Notes under the pieces: generated by a model
Seen by the model: the letters and a program-made list of their open reading frames with translations, nothing else
Databases searched by the model: none
Told to the model about the DNA's origin: nothing
In this document: piece after piece, positions 29,528-38,543 of the stretch
Layout: each line of letters opens with the position of its first letter
Position numbering within the stretch: position 1 is the stretch's first letter
Position numbers and translations under genes: made by a program
Assembly (NCBI RefSeq): GCF_000332175.1
Contig: NZ_KB235914.1
Coordinates: forward strand, 3,096,868-3,160,867
Origin: Pseudanabaena sp. PCC 6802
GTDB taxonomy: Bacteria > Cyanobacteriota > Cyanobacteriia > Pseudanabaenales > Pseudanabaenaceae
Length of the DNA stretch: 64,000 bases
Direction of reading: 5' to 3'

Positions 29528-29725
29528 ATGCTGCAAAAGATCGGGTACGAGACTGACCTAAATCTGTGGTTAGAAGAAACGAGCGCTCAACTGAAACGGG
29601 GCGATCTGCAAAACATTGACATCGAGCATTTGGTGGATGAGTTAGAGGGATTAGCAGGTAGGGATAAGCGCGAACTAAAAAGCAGGTTAATTGTGCTTTA
29701 CAGATCTGCCTATGGCTATATCTAA
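29528..29725 (+). pseudogene. DUF29-family gene truncated by a repeat end
   Basis: The 65 residues from MLQKIGYETDLNLWLEETSA to GLAGRDKRELKSRL are the N-terminal half of a DUF29 protein, normally about 140-150 residues and common in cyanobacteria. The next bases, TACAGATCTGCCTATGGCTA, are the terminal sequence of the 98-bp TATAGCC mobile element, so the last residues and the stop codon come from the repeat. The protein is probably non-functional. DUF29 has no established biochemical role that I know of. Confidence 0.8.
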
Positions 29726-30804
29726 GCTAGATCTGGAAAGGCTTCTGCTACAGCAGGATGCATTATTCGACCGTTCTTGATATTTAATCCCTTGGCAAGG
29801 GCGGGGTCTTCCAGGGCATCTAAGCCGCGATCACTAAGCATTTTCACATACGGCAAGGTCGAATTTACCAGCGCTTGCGTTGCCGTCCACGGTACTGCTC
29901 CGGGCATATTGGGTACGCCGTAGTGCAGTACTCCCGCCATTTCGTAGACGGGTTGGCTGTGGGAGGTGGGACGCATGGTTTCGATGCAGCCACCTTGATC
30001 GACGGCAACATCAACGATGACGGAATGCGATCGCATATTACTAACCAGATCCTTAGAAACCAAGACGGGAGCGCGTTTACCCGTTACCAGCACTGCTCCA
30101 ACCACCAGATCGGCATCCTTCACGGTTTCGGTAATATTGCTGGGCGTGCTATACAGTAACTCTACTCGCGAGCCAAAAATAATTTCCAACTCGCTTAAAC
30201 GAGTCAAATTCACGTCCAGAATCTGTACCCTTGCGCCCAAACCTACAGCCATACGAGCTGCTTCCGTACCCACTACACCACCGCCAAGTACGACAACGCG
30301 ACCGGGGCGCACGCCAGGAATGCCGCCCAGTAGCACGCCGCTACCACCTTGTTGCTTGGTGAGGAAATGCGCGCCAAATTGTACAGACAAACGTCCGGCA
30401 ATAATACTCATGGGTGTGAGCAGTGGTAACTGTCCGTTCGCTAACTGCACGGTTTCGTAGGCAATGCAGGTGGCACCCGATCGCATTAATGCCGCCGTTA
30501 GATCGTGGCTGGCGGCGAGATGCAAATAGGTAAATAGTACGAGTCGATCGTGCAGCAGTTCGTATTCCGAGGGCAAAGGTTCCTTGACCTTAACCACCAT
30601 ATCCTGAGCGTAAACTTCTTGGGCGCTACTGGCGATCGCCGCACCCACTGCTTCGTAATCGCGATCGGAAAATCCGGCACCCATACCCGCACCAGTCTCT
30701 ACCTTCACCGCATGGGAACGTTCGACTAGAGTAGCGATCGCCGCAGGGGTTAAACCGACGCGAAACTCACGATCTTTAATCTCTTTAGGCACGCCGATTT
30801 TCAT
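29722..30804 (-). CDS. ald: Alanine dehydrogenase
   Basis: A 360-residue NAD-dependent alanine dehydrogenase interconverting alanine and pyruvate plus ammonia. N-terminal MKIGVPKEIKDREFRVGLTP is diagnostic. The conserved lysine is in VKVKEPLPSEYELL, the catalytic histidine in LFTYLHLAAS, the Rossmann motif is VVLGGGVVGTEAA at about 172, and ADLVVGAVLVTGKRAP follows. The length is normal. The truncated DUF29 frame overlaps its stop by four bases on the other strand. Confidence 0.96.
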   Translation of the reverse strand: MKIGVPKEIKDREFRVGLTPAAIATLVERSHAVKVETGAGMGAGFSDRDYEAVGAAIASSAQEVYAQDMVVKVKEPLPSEYELLHDRLVLFTYLHLAASHDLTAALMRSGATCIAYETVQLANGQLPLLTPMSIIAGRLSVQFGAHFLTKQQGGSGVLLGGIPGVRPGRVVVLGGGVVGTEAARMAVGLGARVQILDVNLTRLSELEIIFGSRVELLYSTPSNITETVKDADLVVGAVLVTGKRAPVLVSKDLVSNMRSHSVIVDVAVDQGGCIETMRPTSHSQPVYEMAGVLHYGVPNMPGAVPWTATQALVNSTLPYVKMLSDRGLDALEDPALAKGLNIKNGRIMHPAVAEAFPDLA

Positions 30805-31265
30805 AATTTTTAGCTCGCAGGTATAAGACTTTCTGGCTATCAGCGGTCAGCGATCGGCTTTGTGATTTTTGAGCCTTGGTAGCACTTTATAAAATCCCGA
30901 TCGCTATTTGCTGATTTATGATTTATCTAATATCTTCAGTCTTATCTGTCTCTATTTTGACACATCGAAATATCTACTCGAAAAAGCTAGCAGTGGCATA
31001 GAAGTAATAATGAAAGTGGGGTTGTAGGGACTGCGCCCCTACTGGGTGGCAATCCCCCAAACCCCCAACCTTTAAATATCCTTACTTACTTATTCACCTT
31101 ACGTAGAAGATACTGAAACACTCACCCCACCGCGCAGCTAGCGAGGCGAAGCCTCGTGCTGCCCCTCTCCCTCAGGGCTAAGGTGTACGCACAAGTTATC
31201 TGTGACATCGTTGTAACATCAGTTACTTAGGAATACCCCAAAGCTGGCCGCTGCAAGCTATTTGC
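30805..31265. other. 461-bp gap between ald and the LON-domain gene
   Basis: No gene recognised. It contains GC-rich short palindromes, for example TGTAGGGACTGCGCCCCTAC near 31023 and CGAGGCGAAGCCTCG at 31141-31155, which resemble other dispersed repeats in the window. The right end must hold the 3' region of the LON-domain gene; the left holds the ald promoter. Confidence 0.45.
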
Positions 31266-31901
31266 TCATTCGTTAAATGTCTCTTTCAAAACTGTACGAG
31301 CGGCAAGTTGACTGCGGGTGGAGGAGAGAATTTCAGCTTCGCGACGCAGTCTGGCGGCGGTATCCTGGGTTTCCAGCAAAGCTTGCTGTTCGCCACTGGC
31401 ACCGTGAAAATTGCTAGCAATCCAGTACGATAATTCAATCGGACTGCGAGGAATTTGGGGTAGCTCGATTTCCTGCTCGGTTAGTTTTTGCGACAGTCGT
31501 ACCACATCATCGAGCAGTTCGCGCACTTCAGTTGCTAACAAATAGGGACTGTCATCGCCAGGATTGTCGTCGATAAACTCTACTAACCCAACGCGGTAAG
31601 GAGTTTCGCGGGTGTATTCTAGAACGCGAAACCGCTGCTGCCCGACGGTGAGAATCTTGAAGCGATCGTCAGGAAGGCGATGATATTGCAGGATTTTAGC
31701 CGAACAGCCGACATTCATGGGTCGATTGCGCTCTGAGTCCCACATAAGCACGCCAAAAGTGCGATCTTCCTCAAGCACTGTATTGATCATCATGCGATAG
31801 CGAAACTCAAAAATATGTAGTGGTAGAGACTGGTTGGGAAAAAGTACTACCTCAGGCAGTGGAAATAGGGGTAGTTCGCGCACGGATGGGGATGAAGTCA
31901 T
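31266..31901 (-). CDS. LON peptidase substrate-binding (N-terminal) domain protein
   Basis: A 211-residue protein consisting only of the LON N-terminal domain, without ATPase or protease. It begins with SVRELPLFPLPEVVLFPNQS, then LPLHIFEFRYRMMI, the standard motif. Cyanobacteria commonly have such a stand-alone protein. Possible roles include substrate recognition or chaperone-like binding. A helical C-terminal half ends TAARLRREAEILSSTRSQLA. Confidence 0.9.
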   Translation of the reverse strand: MTSSPSVRELPLFPLPEVVLFPNQSLPLHIFEFRYRMMINTVLEEDRTFGVLMWDSERNRPMNVGCSAKILQYHRLPDDRFKILTVGQQRFRVLEYTRETPYRVGLVEFIDDNPGDDSPYLLATEVRELLDDVVRLSQKLTEQEIELPQIPRSPIELSYWIASNFHGASGEQQALLETQDTAARLRREAEILSSTRSQLAARTVLKETFNE

Positions 31902-31975
31902 TGCTCAACGTCGTAAGTTAAGAAGGGTAAAGCTTGCTTTATCCTAGCCTAGCATTCCTAGCCTCTGCTTGGTGA

Positions 31976-32401
31976 TTAGCCTTCGCGACTGCGGATGCGC
32001 TGCCAATATTTTGATTCCTCGATCGCCGGGCGCATCTGCTCGTAAAGCTCGCGTACGTTCAGGGGTAAACGTTCTAGATGCAACTCTGGCGTGCTGCGAT
32101 CTTGGGTACGCAGGATTATGTTACCCGTACCCATTAACCGCTGTCCAAACGGCTTTTCCAAATCGATGTCATCGATCAGATAAAGCTCTAGCGTGTTGGT
32201 TTGGCGCGATAGTAAACCCGTCTCGACCAGGATGCGTTGCGACGTGATCAGGTAATGGGTGGTATTGGTAGTAATCCAAAAATAAAGCCACCCTATCCCC
32301 AGGGTAACGATCGCGATCGCTAGCCTTGGTACGCTACCAATTACAGCGGGACGACCTTCGTAAAATACGATCTCTGCCTTTCTAGGGGTGTCGCTATACA
32401 T
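31976..32401 (-). CDS. Bacterial PH-domain (YdbS-like) membrane protein
   Basis: A 141-residue protein with a hydrophobic hairpin (about residues 28-45, LAIAIVTLGIGWLYFWI) followed by a bacterial pleckstrin-homology-like domain with THYLITSQRILVETGLLSRQ and LIDDIDLEKPFGQRLMGTGN, typical of the DUF304/bPH2 family. Cyanobacteria often have a short form like this. Function unknown; likely located at the cytoplasmic membrane face. Confidence 0.85.
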   Translation of the reverse strand: MYSDTPRKAEIVFYEGRPAVIGSVPRLAIAIVTLGIGWLYFWITTNTTHYLITSQRILVETGLLSRQTNTLELYLIDDIDLEKPFGQRLMGTGNIILRTQDRSTPELHLERLPLNVRELYEQMRPAIEESKYWQRIRSREG

Positions 32402-32487
32402 CAGACTTTTCCGCTATCCTTTCACTGTAGCTCAGGCACCGATCGCCAGATTTCACAAGCCTGATTCTAGCATCACGCCACATACCC

Positions 32488-33114
32488 TTACGCGCCAGCA
32501 CTCAAAACCTGTTCAGCCGTCAACTGCAAGCCTGGGAAGCTTGGAGAGACGATGGTTTGACTGCCCCGAACCTGCTGAATCTCATACTCTCCATTTACTA
32601 GAGTACAGATAGAGAGGGTGGGTTGTTTGGGCTTGCCAATGTGTCGAGTACCACCATTACCTGCGTAATCTGCAATCCAATATTCGGGGATGCCCAAAGC
32701 CGCGTAGTCTTCGACCTTACGGGCATAGTCATTTTGCCAGTTACTACTAACAACTTCCGCCACAAATTTAATCGAACTACCCAGCATCAGAATCGACTGG
32801 GCAGACCAGAGTGGTTCCTTGACAAGTTCGTTGCGATCGACAACGGCAACGTCAGGCCGAAATGCTGTCATGCCAGCGTTAGAAGGGCGCAATATCCCCC
32901 GTTGCAGGACAAACCAGGACAAACCCATGCGATCGATCGCGACACAGACCTTTGCGGTAATGAAGGCTGCGACTTCTTCATGCGGACCTGTTGGTTCCAA
33001 GTCGAACACCTCTCCATCAATCAGTTCATAGCGGTTATCGCCGCCATAGCGGGCGAGAAACTCATCAAAGCTAAGTGGCGTTTGTTGTAGCGATCGATCG
33101 GTTGCAATGGTCAT
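32488..33114 (-). CDS. Uma2-family (DUF820) endonuclease-fold protein
   Basis: A 208-residue protein of the Uma2 group, which has a PD-(D/E)xK nuclease fold and is hugely expanded in cyanobacteria. NRYELIDGEVF at about 28 and FRPDVAVVD at about 88 carry acidic residues, and FVAEVVSSNW with a following DYARKVEDYAALGIPEYWIA is the catalytic EVxS...K...YW region. No biological role is established for most members. Its start is three bases after the argG stop codon, so it may be read from the same mRNA. Confidence 0.9.
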   Translation of the reverse strand: MTIATDRSLQQTPLSFDEFLARYGGDNRYELIDGEVFDLEPTGPHEEVAAFITAKVCVAIDRMGLSWFVLQRGILRPSNAGMTAFRPDVAVVDRNELVKEPLWSAQSILMLGSSIKFVAEVVSSNWQNDYARKVEDYAALGIPEYWIADYAGNGGTRHIGKPKQPTLSICTLVNGEYEIQQVRGSQTIVSPSFPGLQLTAEQVLSAGA

Positions 33115-33117
33115 AGG

Positions 33118-34323
33118 TCAGTCACCTCGCATTTTTTGCGCCCAGACTCGCGTTGGCATTCCCCATACATAGATGAAACCTTCGGCGGCTTTATGGTCGA
33201 ATCGATCGGCTGAGGTGTAGGTGGCGAGATCCTCATCGTAAAGGCTATAGGCGGATTTCCTGCCCACAATTGTGGCATTACCCTTAAAGAACTTGACGCG
33301 CACCACGCCGGAAACTCGTTCCTGACTGCTTTGAATAAAAGCATCCAGCGCTGTTTTCAGCGGACTGTACCACAAGCCGTTATAGATCATTTTGGCGTAG
33401 GTATCTTCGATACCGCGCTTGTATTGCGCCAGATCCGAAGTGAGCGTGAGGCTTTCCAGGTCGCGATGGGCTTGAATTAATACCACCATCGCCGGTGCTT
33501 CGTAGATTTCCCGCGACTTAATCCCCACGAGGCGGTTTTCCATCATGTCAATGCGCCCCACACCGTGACCGCCCGCGATCGCGTTTAGCTCCGCAATCAT
33601 TTCCACTGGCGATCGCGCGTTGCCATCTAGCGCCACGGGTACGCCGCGCTCGAAGGTAATTTCCGTATAGGTTGGCTCGTCGGGCGTATCGGCGATCGCT
33701 TTCGTGAGCAGGTAAATTTCTTCGGGCGGTTCGCTCCAGGCATCTTCGAGAATGCCTGCTTCGATGCTGCGTCCCAGGAGGTTGCGATCGATACTGTAGG
33801 GGGAGGATTTTTTGACAGGGGAAGGAATGCCAAACTTTTCGCCGTAGGCAATAGTTTCCTCGCGACTCATGCCCCATTCTCTAGCGGGGGCTAATACTTT
33901 GAGGTTGGGATTTAAAGCAGCGATCGAAACATCGAAGCGAACTTGATCGTTGCCTTTGCCCGTGCAGCCGTGGGCGACGGCATCGGCACCATATTCTGCT
34001 GCGGCTTCCACCAGAATTTTGGCAATTAAGGGACGCGCTAAAGCAGTAGAGAGGGGATAGCGATTTTCGTAGAGCGTATTGGCCTGGATAGCAGGAAAAG
34101 CGTAGTCGCGCACGAACTCGGCAGTGACATCTCTAACTAGAGAAACCTCGGCACCGGATGACAGCGCCTTGAGTCGAATCGGTTCGAGTTCATCTCCCTG
34201 ACCGAGATCGGCAGCCAGGGTAATTACTTCCTTGACCCCCCATTCCTGCTTGAGGTAGGGAATACAGACGGACGTGTCTACCCCACCAGAATAAGCCAGT
34301 ACAACTTTATTTGCTCTACCCAT
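33118..34323 (-). CDS. argG: Argininosuccinate synthase
   Basis: A 401-residue enzyme joining citrulline and aspartate in arginine synthesis. Diagnostic sequence: [20 protein letters not shown] (P-loop-like ATP-binding), [16 protein letters not shown] near residue 116, and a [20 protein letters not shown] stretch. Full length, start ATG with GGAGAG upstream. In this genome citrulline would also be produced by the arginine deiminase at 61457, so ArgG could participate in an arginine cycle. Confidence 0.97.
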   Translation of the reverse strand: MGRANKVVLAYSGGVDTSVCIPYLKQEWGVKEVITLAADLGQGDELEPIRLKALSSGAEVSLVRDVTAEFVRDYAFPAIQANTLYENRYPLSTALARPLIAKILVEAAAEYGADAVAHGCTGKGNDQVRFDVSIAALNPNLKVLAPAREWGMSREETIAYGEKFGIPSPVKKSSPYSIDRNLLGRSIEAGILEDAWSEPPEEIYLLTKAIADTPDEPTYTEITFERGVPVALDGNARSPVEMIAELNAIAGGHGVGRIDMMENRLVGIKSREIYEAPAMVVLIQAHRDLESLTLTSDLAQYKRGIEDTYAKMIYNGLWYSPLKTALDAFIQSSQERVSGVVRVKFFKGNATIVGRKSAYSLYDEDLATYTSADRFDHKAAEGFIYVWGMPTRVWAQKMRGD

Positions 34324-34545
34324 GAATCTCTCCTCAGTTGGTTGTTTATAGCTATTAGCTGTTAGCTTTCAGCGCTCGGCTTGTTTGAAGCCATAGGTAG
34401 GGCGGGCATTGCCCACCACATGTAATATCAGGTGCGATCGCTAACTCACAAGCTGGTATATCAGTGCAATATCAGTTTTGTGTTGCTGTTGACTGTTCGC
34501 TATTAGCAGTCATACCAAATCTTTTTCATTTACCCCCTTTATAGC

Positions 34546-34643
34546 TATAGCCAACAGGCTTAGGACGGGGTGCAGGGGTGGAACCCCTGCGTGGGGGCGC
34601 AGCCCCCACACCCCCTGTCCTAACAGATCTGTATATGGCTATA
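34546..34643. mobile_element. 98-bp MITE-like element, TATAGCC family, copy 2
   Basis: It begins TATAGCCAACAGGCTTAGGA and ends CAGATCTGTATATGGCTATA, matching 15417-15514 in length and ends. The centre includes TGCAGGGGTGGAACCCCTGC and TGGGGGCGCAGCCCCCA, perfect or near-perfect palindromes shared with other element families in this window. Confidence 0.85.
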
Positions 34644-34646
34644 CTT

Positions 34647-34733
34647 GAAGTCTGCGCAGACAGACTTTGCTCGTGTAGCCGCGACTTTCAGTCACCAGGC
34701 AATGCAGGGATAATTGGTGCGAATGAGGTATCA
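34647..34733. repeat. Dispersed repeat, 'GCGCAGGC' family, copy 2
   Basis: GAAGTCTGCGCAGACAGACT, TTGCTCGTGTAGCCGCGACT and CACCAGGCAATGCAGGGATA match the copy at 4921-5010 with scattered substitutions. It abuts the 98-bp MITE. Confidence 0.8.
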
Positions 34734-34893
34734 GTCGATCGCAAAAAAGTAGCCCGGGTACTACGCCTATTTCAAGCATCCCGTAGTGCTGCTGTCTTCC
34801 GACCCTGACACAGTTTGGGCGTTGAAATCGCATAGATCCAGGCCATATATAGACTAGCACTACCTGGCATTGTGCTGCCAAAAATGTTTGGAG

Positions 34894-35838
34894 TTAAACA
34901 AACGAGAAGACATCGCCGATTTTTAATCTGGTACCGTTAGCAAAGTCCCAGCCCGTTTGCGATCGCTTCCCTGCAGGTTGTACTTCTTTCACTAACAGCG
35001 TTCCTGCACCAGTCTGTACGAGGAAACCGATATTTTTGCGCAACTCGATTACTGTACCAACTGGAGGCTCTGCGGTCTTAGTAAGAGTATCTGATACTTC
35101 TGAAGCAGTAATCTTAACGCGCAGATCGCCGTAGTTGGTGTGACAGTTGGGGTAAAAGCCACGAATGCGATCGCGTAGTTCCACCGCCGACTTCCTCCAG
35201 TCTAATTGCAGATCGGACTTAGAAATGACTGGCACGTAGGTGGAGGTACTGTCGTCTTGCGCTTCGGGGACAATTGTGTCCAGTTGTCTGAGCGTTTGAA
35301 TCAATAGATCCGCGCCCAGGACGGCCAGTTTCTGAGATAGGGTTTCGGCATTATCGTCTGGGGCGATTGGCAAACTCTCTTTCAGCAACATTGCTCCTGT
35401 ATCGATCCCCGCATCCATCTGCATGGTAGTAATACCAGCGACTGTCTCACCCAGGGCGATCGCCCACTGAATGGGTGCGGCACCGCGATATTTAGGTAGC
35501 AGGGAGCCATGCACGTTAATACAACCGAGTTTGGGCAGATCGAGAATTGCCTGCGACAAAATTTGACCGTAGGCGACAACGACAAATACATCGGCATTTG
35601 CCTCTGCGATCTCTTTGAGGGTGGCGGCATCTTTTTTCAGGCGTTCGGGTTGCCAGATTTTGAGATTGGGGTACTGCAAAGCCAATGCTTTAACAGGGGA
35701 AGGAGTGGTTTGGTTGCCGCGTCCTCGCCGTGTATCGGGCTGCGTAACTGCGCCAATTACTTCAAAATCTGGCTCTGTTAGCAATTTTGACAAGGTTGGT
35801 ACGGCAAACTCCGGTGTACCAAAGAAAATGACGCGCAT
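34894..35838 (-). CDS. fmt: Methionyl-tRNA formyltransferase
   Basis: A 314-residue enzyme that formylates initiator Met-tRNA. It starts MRVIFFGTPEFAVPTLSKLL, has the formyl-transfer HGSLLPKYRGAAPIQWAI segment at about residue 107 with the catalytic Asn-His-Asp group (CINVHGS, DTGAML), and carries the C-terminal OB-like tRNA-binding domain ending in GTRLKIGDVFSF. Length typical. Its start is seven bases after the stop of the DUF2325 gene upstream, on the same strand, so cotranscription is likely. Confidence 0.96.
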   Translation of the reverse strand: MRVIFFGTPEFAVPTLSKLLTEPDFEVIGAVTQPDTRRGRGNQTTPSPVKALALQYPNLKIWQPERLKKDAATLKEIAEANADVFVVVAYGQILSQAILDLPKLGCINVHGSLLPKYRGAAPIQWAIALGETVAGITTMQMDAGIDTGAMLLKESLPIAPDDNAETLSQKLAVLGADLLIQTLRQLDTIVPEAQDDSTSTYVPVISKSDLQLDWRKSAVELRDRIRGFYPNCHTNYGDLRVKITASEVSDTLTKTAEPPVGTVIELRKNIGFLVQTGAGTLLVKEVQPAGKRSQTGWDFANGTRLKIGDVFSFV

Positions 35839-35845
35839 AAATCTC

Positions 35846-36880
35846 TTACAGACTAGAATGATTCCACCGCTTGGCTAATAAACGTGCTTTCAAACCAGAT
35901 TCAATCGTTTCCAGTACCCTGGTCATACCTGTAGTATTGATAATTTCAGGCGTTTTGCCAACCCGCTTGCAGGTTTCGATCGCCCTTTCAGTTAAAGAAT
36001 GACTGGCATAGCCCGTCACGATCATAATCAGGTCGGCGCTGGCGATGTGGCTTTCCCCCTGCGCTGCTAGTTGCAGGCCGCCCTGTTCCGTACACCAGAT
36101 TAAATTAACTTCGGAATCTCGCAGGCGATTTTTGACAGCGGTTTCCAGGCGATCGTGACCGCCAAACACTACTACCTTACCGCGCAGGTCGGTGTAGAGG
36201 TTGGGTCTTTTTTCAGATTTACGGTGGCGGGTGGCTGGCTGTACGTCGGGGGCGCGATCGACGCGGGAACGATTCTCTAGCGCTTTGTTGTAAATAAAGT
36301 TAATGGTTTGCTCGTGACTGCCACGCAGTTTGGCGACGGGGCCTTCTTCGCTGTACGAGTTAATTTGATCGATCAATGCTTCGACAACTTCTTCGAGCGC
36401 GCCTACGGCTTTGAGATCGGCTATGTAACCGCGAATCGCGATCGACGCATCCGTCGCGCTGAAAAAATCATGCTGGGCTTCGATCATTTCCAAGAGATCT
36501 GCTTTTAGTTCGTGCCGCCATTGTGTAGTTTGTACTGCTATTCGCTCGTCTAATAATCTTTCTTCTTGTAAGATAAGCTGCCGATCTGCTACCTGTGCCG
36601 CTAAGATCGGAGCTTCGGCTATTTCTTTCCTAATATCTTCTGCTTTTTGCTGTAGCAGTTCTCTGGTAGTACCATTATTCACTCCTTCTAGTTCATATTC
36701 TTGCAACATCAGCTCTATTTTTTCGAGCAAGGGCTTGAGCCTGCTCTCGATTTGGTTGACAGCTTCCTGCACCTGGCGATCGCGCTGTTGTTGCAGTCGT
36801 TTTTGCTCTAGCTCTGCCTTCGCAGACAATAACAAGTGGCTAACCGAGTCTTCTAGTTCATCTAGCTCGAAAATATCCAT
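35846..36880 (-). CDS. DUF2325 / coiled-coil protein
   Basis: A 344-residue protein. Residues 1-200 are mostly charged coiled coil (SVSHLLLSAKAELEQKRLQQ and onward). Residues about 240-340 form the DUF2325 domain: KVVVFGGHDRLETAVKNRLR, then SHIASADLIMIVTGYASHSL and KRVGKTPEIINTTGMTRVLE, a Rossmann-like small domain also found alone in bacteria. It is common in cyanobacteria and of unknown function. I start at MDIFELDELEDS (36880); an upstream ATG (36910) is less likely. It precedes fmt in a probable operon. Confidence 0.8.
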   Translation of the reverse strand: MDIFELDELEDSVSHLLLSAKAELEQKRLQQQRDRQVQEAVNQIESRLKPLLEKIELMLQEYELEGVNNGTTRELLQQKAEDIRKEIAEAPILAAQVADRQLILQEERLLDERIAVQTTQWRHELKADLLEMIEAQHDFFSATDASIAIRGYIADLKAVGALEEVVEALIDQINSYSEEGPVAKLRGSHEQTINFIYNKALENRSRVDRAPDVQPATRHRKSEKRPNLYTDLRGKVVVFGGHDRLETAVKNRLRDSEVNLIWCTEQGGLQLAAQGESHIASADLIMIVTGYASHSLTERAIETCKRVGKTPEIINTTGMTRVLETIESGLKARLLAKRWNHSSL

Positions 36881-37148
36881 AACGCTTACTTCGTAACTTG
36901 GGGTTGGCAAATATACACCAATTTACGGTAGCAGAAATAGCGATCGTCATTGTTCGTGTGGCGGACTATTTTATTGACTTGCCTTATTATGTGGAAGAGG
37001 CTGAAAGTCCTCAAACCCCAGTGCAGCTAGCAAAACTAAAGCGCCGCACTCCTGAGTTATGAGGGGTATATACGGTATTCTTCCATCGTTATTGCAAAAT
37101 CTCATTTCTGAGCCGTAGCATACAGAACATCTACTTCCAATGCATATC

Positions 37149-37511
37149 TCAATCCGGCTCCTTACACACCCATTTCCATAGGGGGTGCTGGGAACCTGCC
37201 TGCTGAATTTCTGCCACCTGTCTGGCCAGCGATCGATATTCGCTGCGACGGATACCCCAGAGGATATGCCAGCTTTGCCAAATTAAAGTCGAGAGAGTCA
37301 TCGCCACGCACAAGCCCAATCCTAAAAAGACCAGGCGGTTGTATTGCAGGCTAACCCGGACGGCTGACCAGGTAAAAAATTCTATCCAGAGTGCAATATC
37401 ATCGCGCAACCACCAGAGGCAAAAACTGCCCAAGGTGAGCCACAAAAATAGGACAAACGTCCATCGCATTCGCGTTTGCACCTCAATCAGCTTGCTAATC
37501 TGCCGATCCAT
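37149..37511 (-). CDS. Small membrane protein, 120 aa
   Basis: I do not recognise the family. It has two clear hydrophobic helices (WTFVLFLWLTLGSFCLWWL and LVFLGLGLCVAMTLSTLIW) separated by a short aromatic stretch and followed by a cytoplasmic-type basic tail. The start at 37511 follows GAGGAAAAGGT. It lies downstream of secDF on the same strand with a 54-base gap, so it may be part of that transcript. Confidence 0.65.
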   Translation of the reverse strand: MDRQISKLIEVQTRMRWTFVLFLWLTLGSFCLWWLRDDIALWIEFFTWSAVRVSLQYNRLVFLGLGLCVAMTLSTLIWQSWHILWGIRRSEYRSLARQVAEIQQAGSQHPLWKWVCKEPD

Positions 37512-37565
37512 TACCTTTTCCTCATCCAGTATCATGACATCTGCTACTTTGGAAGAAATGTAAAA

Positions 37566-38543
37566 TTACTGTGCATCTGCTTCCAGGAGGGCTTTATCGG
37601 TGGGCTTGTTACGCCGATTGCGCCACCAGGCAAGTAGAATGCTGGCATTAAAAATGCTGGAATAGGCACCGGAAGCAAATCCAATAATTAGCGCCAGGGC
37701 AAAATACTTGAGCGTCGCACCGCCAAATAGAAAGATTGCGACTAGCGATAATAGAGCCGTCAAAGTCGTGTTGATCGATCGCGCTAGAGTCTGATTGACG
37801 GATATATTGACTAGCTCGTTAAAGCTGTATTTATCGCCAATTAGTTTGAGATTCTCGCGGATGCGATCGTAAATTACCACCGTATCGTTGACCGAGAACC
37901 CGATAATGGTTAGCATGGCCACGATGAATAAGCTATCAACTTCCACACCTATAGTTAGCCCCAGAATGGCAAATACACCAACCGTGACCAGAACGTCGTG
38001 GAGTAAAGCCACGATCGCAAAGAAGGCATAGTCTGGCTGAAATCGCACCGCCAAATAAATGGCAATGCCTGCAAATGATAGGAGTAATGCCAACAGACCG
38101 TTGTTCAGTAATTCTTTCCCTACGGCGGGGCCGACTTTAGTAGTTTGCGATCGCTTGGGATCGATTTTGCCGTACTGACTCAGAGCTTTTTCAAGAGACG
38201 CTCGTAACTGTGCGCTTTTCAGTTCGTCCAGGGCACCTGTTTGCACGGACACGCCCCTGCCCTTTTGTCCCTCCTGGTCTGCCAACTGAATTACGCTATC
38301 GGCAAAGCCTTGCTCGGTCATGACGCGGCGTACAACTGATATGTCAATGGGCGGGCCGCAGTTCCCCTGGCTTTCGCACACTAATCCCACTGTGAGGCGG
38401 TTGCCACCAGTAAAATCAATTGCTGGTTTTAAGGGCAAGCCCGTTTGTTGCCAAGAAAATAGCATGGCGGCAAGACCCACCAGGATTGCTAAGGTTGATG
38501 CCCAGAGATAAATATGTCGGTATTTAATGACATCCAGCTTCAT
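37566..38543 (-). CDS. secF: Protein translocase subunit SecF
   Basis: A 325-residue RND-fold membrane protein of the Sec accessory complex that uses the proton gradient to pull preproteins through SecYEG. KPAIDFTGGNRLTVGLV is the conserved D-F-T-G-G segment of SecF. The membrane half includes IGFSVNDTVVIYDRIRENLK, the conserved charged TM4 motif. Six membrane helices are visible. It overlaps the secD stop by four bases. Confidence 0.95.
   Translation of the reverse strand: MKLDVIKYRHIYLWASTLAILVGLAAMLFSWQQTGLPLKPAIDFTGGNRLTVGLVCESQGNCGPPIDISVVRRVMTEQGFADSVIQLADQEGQKGRGVSVQTGALDELKSAQLRASLEKALSQYGKIDPKRSQTTKVGPAVGKELLNNGLLALLLSFAGIAIYLAVRFQPDYAFFAIVALLHDVLVTVGVFAILGLTIGVEVDSLFIVAMLTIIGFSVNDTVVIYDRIRENLKLIGDKYSFNELVNISVNQTLARSINTTLTALLSLVAIFLFGGATLKYFALALIIGFASGAYSSIFNASILLAWWRNRRNKPTDKALLEADAQ

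Larger units (their letters stand above)
34324..34893. other. 570-bp gap packed with dispersed repeats between argG and fmt
   Basis: No gene seen. From left to right: the argG promoter region, a GGGCGGGCATTGCCCACC palindrome near 34400, a 98-bp MITE (34546-34643) and a GCGCAGGC-type repeat (34647-34733) back to back. The remainder to 34893 has no recognised feature. Confidence 0.6.
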
